From contig NZ_JACJLE010000003.1 of NCBI RefSeq assembly GCF_016901995.1, forward strand, positions 46,610-110,609: a stretch of DNA of 64,000 bases. The letters run 5' to 3'. This DNA is from Bacteroides caecigallinarum. GTDB lineage: Bacteria; Bacteroidota; Bacteroidia; Bacteroidales; Bacteroidaceae. Positions 24,455 to 33,243 of this stretch are shown here, in pieces. The notes under the pieces are model-generated. The model saw only the letters and a program-made list of their open reading frames with translations. It made no database searches and had not been told where the DNA came from. Every line of letters starts with the position of its first letter. Position 1 is the stretch's first letter. Made by a program: the position numbers and the translations under genes.

Positions 24455-25543
24455 TTAAAACACCAGACCGAACACCTTCATTACGGTCATAATCATTAAT
24501 ACCAGCAGCGACAGCGGCATCAGGTATTTCCATTCCAGTATAAGCACCTGGTCTATTCTCAATCGGGGGAAAGTCCATCTTATCCACATCAGCAGGAACA
24601 CCACGAAGAAAGTCTTTCCCACGAACCATATCATCCCGGGGATGTAGTCCATCACGGCGTTGAACCCGTCCAGCCCCACAATGTGCAGCGGCATCCATCC
24701 GCCCAGGAACAGAGTGACAGCTATTCCGGAAGTGATGAACAGGTTAAGATATTCCGCCAGATAGAAAAATCCGAAGTGCATACCCGAATATTCAGTGTGA
24801 TACCCGGCAGTAAGCTCCTGTTCAGCTTCCGCCAGGTCGAACGGCGCACGGTTGGCCTCCGCATTACCCGCTATCAGATAGATGACGAACGCCATCACCG
24901 CCGGGATATGCCCCTTGAAGATGTTCCATCCGTTTTCCTGATAAGCCACAATCTCCTGAATATCCATAGTTCCGCACAGGATAACCATGGTGAGCACGCT
25001 TATACCTATTGACAGCTCGTAGCTGATAATCATCGCTCCGCTTCGCACGGCTCCGATAAGCGTATATTTGCTGTTGCTGCTCCATCCCGCCAGCAGGATA
25101 CCCAGCACACCGATGGACGAAGCCGCCAGCACGAAGAATATACCGATGTTCATATGCAGGATTTCGCCCCCCTTGTTCCATGGCAGACACGAGAATGTCA
25201 GGATTGACGCCATGATCACCAGAAACGGAGCCAGCCCGTACAGGAACTTGTCCGAGTTTTTCAGAGATATAATCTCCTTTGTAAGAATTTTAATTACGTC
25301 GGCAGGCACCTGCAGAAGTCCTCCGCGTCCGCCCACACGATCCGGTCCGATACGGCACTGGAAAGCCGCACACACCTTTCGCTCCATATATATAAGGATA
25401 ATGGCAAGCACCGCATACATCACCATGATGAACACCCCCACGGCAATACCCTCTATCGTGAAGGCCATCCATTCGGGCATCAGGCTGCACATTGTGCTGT
25501 GAATCCACATCAGGAGCGGTTCAAGATTATAATAGTCAAACAT
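24455..25543 (-). CDS. nuoH: Complex I subunit H
   Basis: Membrane subunit of about 362 residues (ND1 family) that forms most of the quinone tunnel beside NuoB and NuoD. Typical stretches are ERKVCAAFQCRIGPDRVGGR with the loop that contacts the peripheral arm, GWSSNSKYTLIGAVRSGAMI, and FDLAEAEQELTAGYHTEYSG, rich in the conserved glutamates. The frame extends to a TTG at 25552, but ATG at 25543 (MFDYYNLEP) is preferred because the TTG lies inside the repeat. Confidence 0.95.
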   Translation of the reverse strand: MFDYYNLEPLLMWIHSTMCSLMPEWMAFTIEGIAVGVFIMVMYAVLAIILIYMERKVCAAFQCRIGPDRVGGRGGLLQVPADVIKILTKEIISLKNSDKFLYGLAPFLVIMASILTFSCLPWNKGGEILHMNIGIFFVLAASSIGVLGILLAGWSSNSKYTLIGAVRSGAMIISYELSIGISVLTMVILCGTMDIQEIVAYQENGWNIFKGHIPAVMAFVIYLIAGNAEANRAPFDLAEAEQELTAGYHTEYSGMHFGFFYLAEYLNLFITSGIAVTLFLGGWMPLHIVGLDGFNAVMDYIPGMIWFVGKTFFVVFLLMWIRWTFPRLRIDQVLILEWKYLMPLSLLVLMIMTVMKVFGLVF

Positions 25544-25552
25544 TTTATTCAA

Positions 25553-25664
25553 TTAATAATTAATAATTAAGAACGTTGTTCAATTAAGAATTAATAATTA
25601 ATAATTAAAAATGAGTTGATGTCATCCACCCATTATTAATTTTTAATTTTTAATTTTTAATTAG
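25553..25664. repeat. AT-rich intergenic repeat between nuoCD and nuoH
   Basis: A full-length copy: an AACGTTGTTCAATTA island near 25573, long TTAATAATTAA-type arms, and the core GTTGATGTCATCCACCCATT at 25615-25634 followed by repeated AATTTTT words. Confidence 0.75.
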
Positions 25665-27236
25665 TCATCGGTCTATATCCGGAATCACGAAATCCAGCGT
25701 ACCGCCTATCGCAATCAGGTCCGCAATCTTCTGTCCGCGGCACACCGTGTCCATGGCATCCACCAGCGGCAGACCCGTAGAGCGGTAATGCAGACGGTAA
25801 GGATACTTGTCGCCATGACTCTCCAGCATCACCCCGAACTCGCCGCGGCTGCTCTCCACCGATGTCGAGAAGTTACCTTCAGGCAGCTTTATCACAGGTT
25901 TCGTCTTCACGCGGTATTCCCCTTCCGGGATATTGTCGATAAGCTGCTCTATGATGTGGCACGACTCCATAATCTCGTCCATACGCACCATGTAGCGCGC
26001 AAACGAGTCGCCCTCCGTACGCGTGATCTCGCGGAAATCCACCTTGTCGTACATCGCATACGGATGATGCTTCCTCACGTCGTTGCTCCATCCCGAAGCA
26101 CGTCCCGTACCGCCGGTGGTGCCAAGCGAAATGGCATCCTCGCGCGAGAGAACACCCACGCCTATCAGACGCTGTCGTGCTATCACGTTCCCCGTAAAGA
26201 TGTCGTGATAATCCTTTATCACGCTGCGCAGATGCCTGATAAACTCCTTCACCTTGCGCCGGAAGTCCGGATGAAGATCCGCCTGCACGCCGCCTATCAC
26301 GTTATAGTTCTGAATCAGGCGTCCGCCCGTAGTCTCCTCCATAATGTCCAGAATCATCTCCCTCTCCCTGAATCCGTAGAAGAAAGGAGTCAGTCCGCCC
26401 ATATCCATCACCAGACACGAGTAGAACAGCAGATGCGAGTCGATACGCTGCAGCTCGTCCATTATCGTGCGGATATACTGCGCGCGTTCCGAAATCTCTA
26501 TTCCCGCCGCCTGCTCGATGCACATGCACAGCGCATGACGGTTCTGATGCGCGCTCAGATAGTCCAGCCTGTCCGTCAGCGCCAGAGTCTGCTGATAAGT
26601 AAGGCTCTCGTTCATCTTCTCTATCCCGCGGTGGATATATCCCAGCACAGGATCGATGTGGCGTATGTTCTCGCCGTCGATAGAAGTACGCATACGCAGC
26701 ACGCCGTGAGTGGAAGGATGCTGCGGACCGATGTTCACCACGAAATCCTCCTTGCCGAACACCGTGTTCTCCCGTCCCTCTATGGTTCCGTCCGGACGCA
26801 GGGTGTATTCCTCCGTCACGTCGGCGTTCACCTCATTCTCCATGTTCAGCGGATTGGAGTCCATATCGTAATCCTTGCGCAGAGGGAATCCCTTCCAGTC
26901 CTCGCGCAGGAAGATGCGGCGCATGTCCGGATTTCCCGTGAAGCGGATGCCGAAGAAATCGAACACCTCGCGTTCCTTGATCTTTGCCGTTTTCCACAGA
27001 TGGCAGACCGACGGCAGAAACGCGTTTTCCCTGTCCTTAGTGGCAGTTTTCAGCACACGGCGGCTGCCCGTAGAGGTACATTCCATGTAGTACAGCGCGC
27101 CCAGACCCTCTTCGCCCCAGTCCATACCCACGATGTCGCGCAGATAGTCCATAGGTTCCGCCGCGTCGTACCTCAGCCGTTCCGCCATGGCCGCCAGCTC
27201 TTCAGGTCTTACAGTTGTTATATTGTCAGAAATCAT
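25665..27236 (-). CDS. nuoCD: Fused complex I subunits C and D
   Basis: About 523 residues. The first 150 or so match the NuoC (30 kDa) subunit, ending with EREVFDFFGIRFTGNPDMRR, and the rest (from about 165) is NuoD (49 kDa). NuoD landmarks are VNIGPQHPSTHGVLRMRTSI with the quinone-site histidine, IDPVLGYIHRGIEKMNE, and a C-terminal FVIPDIDR. The C-D fusion is common in Bacteroidetes and some Proteobacteria. ATG at 27236 (MISDNITTV) is preferred over the TTG at 27245, which lies in the repeat sequence. Confidence 0.95.
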   Translation of the reverse strand: MISDNITTVRPEELAAMAERLRYDAAEPMDYLRDIVGMDWGEEGLGALYYMECTSTGSRRVLKTATKDRENAFLPSVCHLWKTAKIKEREVFDFFGIRFTGNPDMRRIFLREDWKGFPLRKDYDMDSNPLNMENEVNADVTEEYTLRPDGTIEGRENTVFGKEDFVVNIGPQHPSTHGVLRMRTSIDGENIRHIDPVLGYIHRGIEKMNESLTYQQTLALTDRLDYLSAHQNRHALCMCIEQAAGIEISERAQYIRTIMDELQRIDSHLLFYSCLVMDMGGLTPFFYGFREREMILDIMEETTGGRLIQNYNVIGGVQADLHPDFRRKVKEFIRHLRSVIKDYHDIFTGNVIARQRLIGVGVLSREDAISLGTTGGTGRASGWSNDVRKHHPYAMYDKVDFREITRTEGDSFARYMVRMDEIMESCHIIEQLIDNIPEGEYRVKTKPVIKLPEGNFSTSVESSRGEFGVMLESHGDKYPYRLHYRSTGLPLVDAMDTVCRGQKIADLIAIGGTLDFVIPDIDR

Positions 27237-27245
27237 TTTGTTCAA

Positions 27246-27367
27246 TTAACAGTTAATAACGTTATTCAATTAATAATTAAAAATTAAGAATTAATAATGG
27301 GTTGATGTCATCACCTTAATTATCAGCTTCGCTGACCGTTGGTTCATTTTTAATTATTAATTATTCA
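27246..27367. repeat. AT-rich intergenic repeat between nuoB and nuoCD (composite)
   Basis: Carries an AACGTTATTCAATTA island, TTAATAATTA arms and a shortened core GTTGATGTCATCA at 27301-27313. A CAGCTTCGCTGAC segment (27324-27336) related to the 27-bp tandem repeat at 14987-15040 follows. Two repeat types therefore meet in this gap. Confidence 0.7.
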
Positions 27368-27946
27368 TTATTCATTAGCTTTCCGGTTCACTCCTCCCAG
27401 GAAACGTTCCACCTTTATTTTCCTCTGCAGCTGCATCATTCCGTAGTAGAACGCCTCCGGACGCGGAGGACATCCCGGGATGAACACATCCACAGGTATA
27501 ATCTTGTCTATACCGTTCACCACATGATACGACCGCCTGAACGGCCCGCCGCTTATGGTGCATCCGCCCACAGCCACCACATATTTCGGTTCGGCCATCT
27601 GGTCGTACAGACGCTTCAGCACCGGAGCCATACGGTGGGTGATGGTTCCCAGCACCATTATCATGTCCGCCTGTCGCGGCGAGTTGCGGGTCACCTCGAA
27701 ACCGAAACGCGCCATGTCATAGCGTGCCGCTCCCAGCGCCATGAACTCTATGGCGCAACAGCTTGTTCCGAACGTGAGCGACCATAGCGAATTGCTCCGT
27801 CCCCAGTTTATCAGCTCGTCAGCCATACCTACTATCACTCCCGCGCCGTCGGCATTCAGCCGGCGTACCATGCGCTCCAGATAGTCGTTGTTCGTAAACT
27901 CTTCATACTGCATACTGCGTATGCCCGTGCGTTTCTTTATTTCCAT
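27368..27946 (-). CDS. nuoB: Complex I subunit B (cluster N2)
   Basis: A 192-residue protein binding the terminal 4Fe-4S cluster N2. The ligands are the adjacent cysteines of TSCCAIEF (C63, C64), GGCTISGGPF (C129) and PGCPPRPEAF (C159). The start is ATG at 27946 (MEIKKRTG), which overlaps the last 10 bases of nuoA. A longer open frame up to 28138 runs antiparallel in meaning to nuoA and has no family similarity, so it is not used. The overlap implies translational coupling A-B. Confidence 0.96.
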   Translation of the reverse strand: MEIKKRTGIRSMQYEEFTNNDYLERMVRRLNADGAGVIVGMADELINWGRSNSLWSLTFGTSCCAIEFMALGAARYDMARFGFEVTRNSPRQADMIMVLGTITHRMAPVLKRLYDQMAEPKYVVAVGGCTISGGPFRRSYHVVNGIDKIIPVDVFIPGCPPRPEAFYYGMMQLQRKIKVERFLGGVNRKANE

Positions 27947-28287
27947 TCCAGCGCTCCTTTCCGCCATGCGTATGCAAGGCCTAAAATGAGTATTCCCAGG
28001 AAGAAGGCCGCGCCTGCCAAGGCATAGACCCCTGTCCGCGCAACTACCACTGCCCATGGAAAGAGGAACACTGTCTCGATGTCGAACATCAGAAACAGAA
28101 TGGCAAACAGGTAGTAGCCTGCTTTGAATTTCACCCACGACTCACCCCTTGTGGGGATACCACATTCATAAGGCTCTCCTTTCTGTGGATTGAATGAGCG
28201 GGGGGCGATTAGTTTGGCTATGGTCATGGCTGCCACTACCAAAGCAATTGCTGTGAGAATTACTACGATTAAAAAAATAAAATACAT
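27937..28287 (-). CDS. nuoA: Complex I subunit A
   Basis: A 116-residue subunit (ND3 family) with three membrane helices. The conserved loop PYECGIPTRG (about 39-48) holds the cysteine that shifts during the active/deactive transition in homologues. FDIETVFLFPWAV (about 68-80) contains the conserved D and E. First gene of the nuo operon, overlapping nuoB by 10 bp. No exact -7 box was found within 100 bp upstream. Confidence 0.95.
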   Translation of the reverse strand: MYFIFLIVVILTAIALVVAAMTIAKLIAPRSFNPQKGEPYECGIPTRGESWVKFKAGYYLFAILFLMFDIETVFLFPWAVVVARTGVYALAGAAFFLGILILGLAYAWRKGALEWK

Positions 28288-28391
28288 GATTTATTATTTT
28301 AGATTATTGTTTTTATGCTTTATATAGACTGTGTTCGTACACGAAGTCTTTTCTCCATATGAAAATATGAAGGAAGACATCAGAAAAATAT

Positions 28392-28811
28392 CTAAATGAT
28401 AATTTTTTCCAATGTATAGATGTAATATTCTTTTGGAGAATTTATCAGATTATGCCTGTTGAAATGCTTTTCTCGATCTGTACAATAATGTTTATAAACG
28501 GTATTATTGCAAGTCTCTTTTCCGCTTAGAATCTGCGTGAATTTACTGTCATTATTATCTTTACAACCTGAAGTGGATATACAGACAGATACAGACAGTT
28601 CGGCATATCTTGATTTCAGAATGTGATTTATTGTCCGTAGCAGGTAATCGTCTGAGGATGATTCCTCGAATGATATATTTTTATCAGTATCAGATAATAT
28701 GTTCTCAGCGCATGTATCTGTCATGTAAGCAGAAATGACATTTTCTTCCATGCTCTGAAAAACAAGAAGAGACAGTATGCTCAAAAATATTATCCTTAAC
28801 CAATAAATCAT
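28392..28811 (-). CDS. Small protein of unknown function with an N-terminal membrane segment
   Basis: A 139-residue frame with one hydrophobic segment at about 4-20 (WLRIIFLSILSLLVFQS), either a signal peptide or an anchor. The middle part is polar and rich in Ser, Asp and Glu. Two cysteine pairs lie at about 97-111 (CISTSGC and CNN..YKHYC). The C-terminus ends in EYYIYTLEKIII. I recognise similar short proteins in Bacteroidales but know no function. A -7 box TAACTTTG 34 bp upstream supports expression. It lies 87 bp downstream of trkA and 104 bp upstream of nuoA, on the same strand. Confidence 0.6.
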   Translation of the reverse strand: MIYWLRIIFLSILSLLVFQSMEENVISAYMTDTCAENILSDTDKNISFEESSSDDYLLRTINHILKSRYAELSVSVCISTSGCKDNNDSKFTQILSGKETCNNTVYKHYCTDREKHFNRHNLINSPKEYYIYTLEKIII

Positions 28812-28844
28812 ATAAAAAAACTATTACCTTTTCAATCTTTCGCG

Positions 28845-28852
28845 CAAAGTTA
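28845..28852 (-). promoter_or_regulatory. -7 box before the small unknown protein
   Basis: The minus strand reads TAACTTTG, an exact TAnnTTTG match, 34 bp before the ATG at 28811. Confidence 0.5.
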
Positions 28853-28898
28853 GAATATATTTTGCGTAAAATTGATTATTCCTATGTTAAAAAACATA

Positions 28899-30239
28899 TT
28901 ATCCGAAATATTTCTCTAATTTTTTAATCATTGCCCCAAGGCAGAATACTACCACGTGGTCATCTTTTTGGATAGTAGTGTTACCTGTTACGAGTACACC
29001 TTCTCCATTTCTGATGAGTCCTCCTATTGTAGCTCCTTTAGGCAATCCGATATCCTTTACCTGTGCTTTTGTTATTCTGGAACCTTCTTTTACAATGAAT
29101 TCCGCTACGTCGGCATTTGCGAAAGTCAGACATTTTACGTTTGACACATCAGCCTTGAGCATCATCTGATAAATATGGCTTGCCGCAATATATTTTTTAT
29201 TGATAACGGTACCGATATCAAGGCTTTCCGCCATACTTATATAATCAACGTTTTCCACTTCTGCCACTGTTTTGCTCACCCCCATACGTTTGGCTGCAAG
29301 GCACGCAAGAATGTTTGTCTCCGAATTGCCTGTCAGTGCAACAAAGGCTTCCGTGTTTTTGATACCTTCTTCAATAAGAAGTTCCATGTCGCGTCCGTCG
29401 CCGTTGATAACCATAACATCATCATCCACGATTTCAGTAAGCCTGTTGCATCTGTTTTCGTCCATCTCTATGATCTTGATTTTCATGTATTCAGGCAGAT
29501 ATTGTGCTGTACGTACAGCTATTCTGCCTCCACCCATGATCATGACACTTCTTACGTCCGCTTCATTTTCGCATCCTGATATTTTTCTGATGTATGGTAT
29601 ATATTTCTTTGTAGTGGTGAAATAAACAATATCGTTTAGTTTTACGTAGTCGTCACCTCTAGGTATAATTGTTTCGTTTCCCCTTTTTATTGCTACTATG
29701 TGGAACGGAATACCTTGTCCTCCTAATTCGTGGAAAGGAACATTCAGAATTTCTGCCTGTTCTCTCATTTTCACACCTATCATGATGAGCGAACCTCCGG
29801 CAAATTCCCACCATTGCTTTATCCAGCTCATCTTTACGGCGTCAACAATTTCCTTGGCAGCCAACATTTCCGGGTAAATGAGTGAATTTACTCCCAATCC
29901 GCTAAAGAATTCTTTATGCTTGGGAAGAAGATATTCGTAGTTGTTTATTCTGGCTACCGTCTTTTTTGCTCCAAGATTATTGGCCAGCATGCATGCGGTC
30001 ATATTGCGGCTTTCGTCAGGAGTAACCGCAATAAACAGGTCGGCTCCTGCCACCCCTGCTTCCTTTAATCCATTAATAGAGGTAGGAGAGTAGTTCACAG
30101 TCATCATATCAAGATTACTGCTCATTTTCCCCAATTTTTCCTGATCTTCATCAATCAGGATAATGTCCTGATCTTCTCCGGCAAGAAGTTTTGCCAGATG
30201 TGTACCTACAGCACCTGCACCTGCTATTATTATTTTCAC
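28899..30239 (-). CDS. trkA: Trk potassium uptake regulator TrkA
   Basis: Cytosolic NAD-binding RCK protein of 446 residues that gates the Trk K+ channel. Two Rossmann domains are visible: GAGAVGTHLAKLLAGEDQDI (about 6-25) and MGGGRIAVRTAQYL (about 235-248), each followed by a TrkA-C domain (about 145-225 and 370-446). The start is GTG, since an in-frame TAA lies two codons upstream and no ATG is available. The usual partner trkH is not within the window. Sits 22 bp downstream of dxs. Confidence 0.95.
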   Translation of the reverse strand: MKIIIAGAGAVGTHLAKLLAGEDQDIILIDEDQEKLGKMSSNLDMMTVNYSPTSINGLKEAGVAGADLFIAVTPDESRNMTACMLANNLGAKKTVARINNYEYLLPKHKEFFSGLGVNSLIYPEMLAAKEIVDAVKMSWIKQWWEFAGGSLIMIGVKMREQAEILNVPFHELGGQGIPFHIVAIKRGNETIIPRGDDYVKLNDIVYFTTTKKYIPYIRKISGCENEADVRSVMIMGGGRIAVRTAQYLPEYMKIKIIEMDENRCNRLTEIVDDDVMVINGDGRDMELLIEEGIKNTEAFVALTGNSETNILACLAAKRMGVSKTVAEVENVDYISMAESLDIGTVINKKYIAASHIYQMMLKADVSNVKCLTFANADVAEFIVKEGSRITKAQVKDIGLPKGATIGGLIRNGEGVLVTGNTTIQKDDHVVVFCLGAMIKKLEKYFG

Positions 30240-30261
30240 GACTTATATATTAAAATTATTG

Positions 30262-32163
30262 TTATCTAAAATCTTTAATAAATTGATATATGCTTTCTTC
30301 GTCAAGCCCGCATATCTTGTACAGTTCGTTTACAGCGCCATGTTGTACGAAGCAGTTTTTTATACCAAGTCTTTTTATATCAACATTATATCCGTTGTCC
30401 GACATAAATTCCATGACAGCACTGCCGGCACCACCTGAAAGCACTCCGTCTTCTATTGTTATAATCTTCCTGAAGTTTTTACCTATGCTGTCCAGCATTT
30501 CCTTGTCAAGCGGTTTAACGAATCTGAGGTCATAGTGTGCTATGCTTAGATTTGTTTCGCTTTCCATCCTTTCTATAGCTTTTTGTGCCTTGTATCCTAT
30601 AGGGCCCAATGTGATGACAGCCATATCCTTACCTTCTTTCAGTAGTCGTCCTTTTCCCACAGGTATAGCCTCAAATTCGCATTTCCAGTCGGTCAGCATT
30701 CCACGTCCACGAGGATATCTTATAACAAAAGGTCCCATGTCAGGCTGCTGTGCTGTGTACATCAGCTTTCTCAGTTCGTGCTCATCCATAGGGGCGGCAA
30801 TTGTAAGATTAGGTATAATCCTCATGTATGCTATATCGAATATACCATGGTGCGTAGCACCGTCTTCTCCCACAAGTCCGGCTCTGTCAAGACACATTAC
30901 GACATTGAGTTTTTGAATTGCTACATCATGTATCACATTGTCGTATGCTCTTTGCATGAATGTAGAATATATGTTGCAGAAAGGTATTAGTCCGTCTTTC
31001 GCCATTCCAGCCGAGAATGTCACCGCATGTCCTTCCGCTATTCCTACGTCGAATACTCTGTTAGGCATTTCCTTCATCATTATGTTCATGGAACATCCTG
31101 AAGGCATGGCGGGAGTTACACCTACTATTTTTTTATTAGACTGTGCAAGTTCAAGCAATGTGTTGCCGAATACTTCCTGAAACAGCGGAGGCATTCCTTC
31201 GGCACAAGGCTTTATTCTTTCTCCTGTGGTTTTGTCGAATTTTCCGGGTGCATGCCATTCCGTAGCACACTCTTCTGCAGGCTTATATCCTTTGCCTTTT
31301 ACGGTATGAATGTGCAGTAGTCTCGGTCCGCTCATGTCTTTTATTTCGTTCAGTACCTTTATCATAGATACTGTATCGTGTCCGTCTATAGGACCGAAGT
31401 ATCTTATGTTCATGCCTTCGAAAATATTCTGTTGCTGCATGAGTAGCGACTTCACGCTATTATTGAAACGTATAATTGCTTTTCTTCTTTCGTCAGTAAG
31501 AAATCCCCATTTCGACATCTGTCTGGACATCACGTTGCGGAAACGGTTATATCCTTCGGATGTGTGCAGATTGAGCAGATATTGTTTCATTCCGCCAACG
31601 CTACGGTCTATAGCCATATTGTTGTCGTTGAGGATAATGAGCAGATTGTTTGGAGTGGCCGAAGCATTGTTCAATCCCTCGAAAGCAAGTCCCCCACTCA
31701 TTGAACCGTCTCCTATGACGGCAACAATGTGTCTGTTAGTCTCGTTTTTCAGCTTTGCGGCTACAGCCATACCTAAAGCTGCAGATATTGAATTGGATGC
31801 GTGTCCGCATGTAAAAGTGTCGTATTCGCTTTCGGAAGGTGTCGGGAAAGGTGCAAGACCGTTTAGCTTTCGGTTTGTACTAAATCTGTCACGTCTTCCA
31901 GTCAGTATTTTGTGAGCGTATGCCTGATGTCCCACATCCCATACTATACGGTCGTATGGTGTGGAAAATGTGTAATGTAATGCAACTGTAAGTTCTATTA
32001 CTCCCAGACTGGAACCAAAATGTCCCGGATTTCGTGAGAGTTCGTCAATTATCATCTCACGCAATTCTCTACATACTTCTGGCAAATCTTCAACCGGAAG
32101 TTTGCGGAGGTCTTCAGGACTGTCAATTTCGTTAAGGAATTTATATGATGTGTTATGTTCCAT
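30262..32163 (-). CDS. dxs: 1-deoxy-D-xylulose-5-phosphate synthase
   Basis: Thiamin-diphosphate enzyme that joins pyruvate and glyceraldehyde 3-phosphate, the first step of the MEP isoprenoid pathway. The 633 residues show [20 protein letters not shown] with the catalytic histidine, and [18 protein letters not shown] for ThDP/Mg binding (about 150-167). [15 protein letters not shown] (about 430-444) is the transketolase-like pyrimidine domain. The C-terminal transketolase domain closes the protein. Divergent from the GSCFA gene, with its own -7 box. Confidence 0.97.
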   Translation of the reverse strand: MEHNTSYKFLNEIDSPEDLRKLPVEDLPEVCRELREMIIDELSRNPGHFGSSLGVIELTVALHYTFSTPYDRIVWDVGHQAYAHKILTGRRDRFSTNRKLNGLAPFPTPSESEYDTFTCGHASNSISAALGMAVAAKLKNETNRHIVAVIGDGSMSGGLAFEGLNNASATPNNLLIILNDNNMAIDRSVGGMKQYLLNLHTSEGYNRFRNVMSRQMSKWGFLTDERRKAIIRFNNSVKSLLMQQQNIFEGMNIRYFGPIDGHDTVSMIKVLNEIKDMSGPRLLHIHTVKGKGYKPAEECATEWHAPGKFDKTTGERIKPCAEGMPPLFQEVFGNTLLELAQSNKKIVGVTPAMPSGCSMNIMMKEMPNRVFDVGIAEGHAVTFSAGMAKDGLIPFCNIYSTFMQRAYDNVIHDVAIQKLNVVMCLDRAGLVGEDGATHHGIFDIAYMRIIPNLTIAAPMDEHELRKLMYTAQQPDMGPFVIRYPRGRGMLTDWKCEFEAIPVGKGRLLKEGKDMAVITLGPIGYKAQKAIERMESETNLSIAHYDLRFVKPLDKEMLDSIGKNFRKIITIEDGVLSGGAGSAVMEFMSDNGYNVDIKRLGIKNCFVQHGAVNELYKICGLDEESIYQFIKDFR

Positions 32164-32190
32164 CTATACATTAATTAAACATTTCTTCCA

Positions 32191-32228
32191 CAAAAGTACT
32201 ATAAATATACATAATGTGGTTACATTTG
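32191..32228. promoter_or_regulatory. Divergent -7 boxes for dxs (-) and the GSCFA gene (+)
   Basis: TACTTTTG on the minus strand (32191-32198), 28 bp before dxs, and TACATTTG on the plus strand (32221-32228), 29 bp before the GSCFA gene. Both match TAnnTTTG. Confidence 0.6.
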
Positions 32229-32256
32229 CACTAAAAAATAACAAAAACAGAAGAAT

Positions 32257-33243
32257 ATGGAACTGATAACCAAGGCAGAATTGCCTGTAGGGCAGTGTGA
32301 AATAAAGCATTCTGACAGATTGATGCTGATTGGGTCATGTTTTACAGAAAACATAGGTAACAAACTTTCAGACAATAAATTCAGAAGCGATATAAATCCT
32401 TTCGGAGTCCTGTATAATCCGATGTCAATATATGCGGCTCTAAATCAATTGCTTGATAAAAAAATATATACCGGCGACGATTTGATGCAATCGCGCGGTG
32501 TATGGTTCAGTCTGATGCATCACAGCTCGTTCTCGTCGTCCGAAAAGAATGTCTGCCTGGAGCAGATAAACAGACGCATTGATTATAGTTCTGATTTTCT
32601 TCTGAAATCCGATTGGCTTCTTCTCACCTTCGGTACGGCACGAGTGTATAAATGGAAGGAAAACGGCTGTATAGTAGGCAATTGCCATAAATTGAACGAG
32701 AAACTGTTTTCACGAAGTCTGCTTGATGTGGAAGAAATAGCAAATTCATATAAAGAATTGATATCACGACTTAGAATTGTTAATCCGGAGATAAAAATTA
32801 TGTTTACCGTCAGTCCAATAAGGCATGCCAAGGATGGAATGCATGGAAATCAGATAAGCAAGTCTGTATTGCTGCTTGCAATAGACAGGATATGTTCGGA
32901 AAATGACAACTGTTACTATTTCCCTTCATACGAAATAGTGATGGATGAATTGCGTGATTACCGTTTCTATTCGGATGATATGCTACATCCTTCATCAATG
33001 GCAGTTGATTATATCTGGGAAAGATTTTCAGAATCTTATTTCAATAAAGAAACTGTAAAAATAATAAACTCATGGAATGAAATCAGGCGTGCCTTAGGGC
33101 ATAAGCCTTTCAATCCACAAAGTGAAGCCTATCGTGACTTTTTAAGTCAAATACTGTTAAAAATAGAGGCACTAAAGGAAAAATTCACGTACTTAGATGT
33201 CGAAAAGGAAATAGAATTATGTCGCATACAATTGAAGAAATAA
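32257..33243 (+). CDS. GSCFA domain protein (SGNH-like hydrolase fold)
   Basis: A 328-residue protein named for its GSCFTENIG motif (about 27-35), where the serine matches block I of SGNH/GDSL hydrolases. Further conserved stretches are NPFGVLYNPMSI, LTFGTARVY, TVSPIRHAKDG and DDMLHPSSMAV, whose D..H pair would complete the catalytic triad. No signal peptide is visible. Its 3' end overlaps the murF-alr gene by 25 bp, which suggests a wall-related role, but substrate and reaction are unknown. Confidence 0.88.
   Translation: MELITKAELPVGQCEIKHSDRLMLIGSCFTENIGNKLSDNKFRSDINPFGVLYNPMSIYAALNQLLDKKIYTGDDLMQSRGVWFSLMHHSSFSSSEKNVCLEQINRRIDYSSDFLLKSDWLLLTFGTARVYKWKENGCIVGNCHKLNEKLFSRSLLDVEEIANSYKELISRLRIVNPEIKIMFTVSPIRHAKDGMHGNQISKSVLLLAIDRICSENDNCYYFPSYEIVMDELRDYRFYSDDMLHPSSMAVDYIWERFSESYFNKETVKIINSWNEIRRALGHKPFNPQSEAYRDFLSQILLKIEALKEKFTYLDVEKEIELCRIQLKK

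Noticed and set aside
25788..27287. Long 499-codon open frame on the plus strand opposite nuoCD
   Set aside because: It is the antisense of a G+C-rich gene, rich in His and Arg, with no recognisable domain. Long shadow frames are expected opposite such codon usage.
27947..28138. N-terminal extension of nuoB by 64 codons
   Set aside because: The extension overlaps nuoA in another frame and has no NuoB-like sequence. ATG at 27946 gives the normal start.
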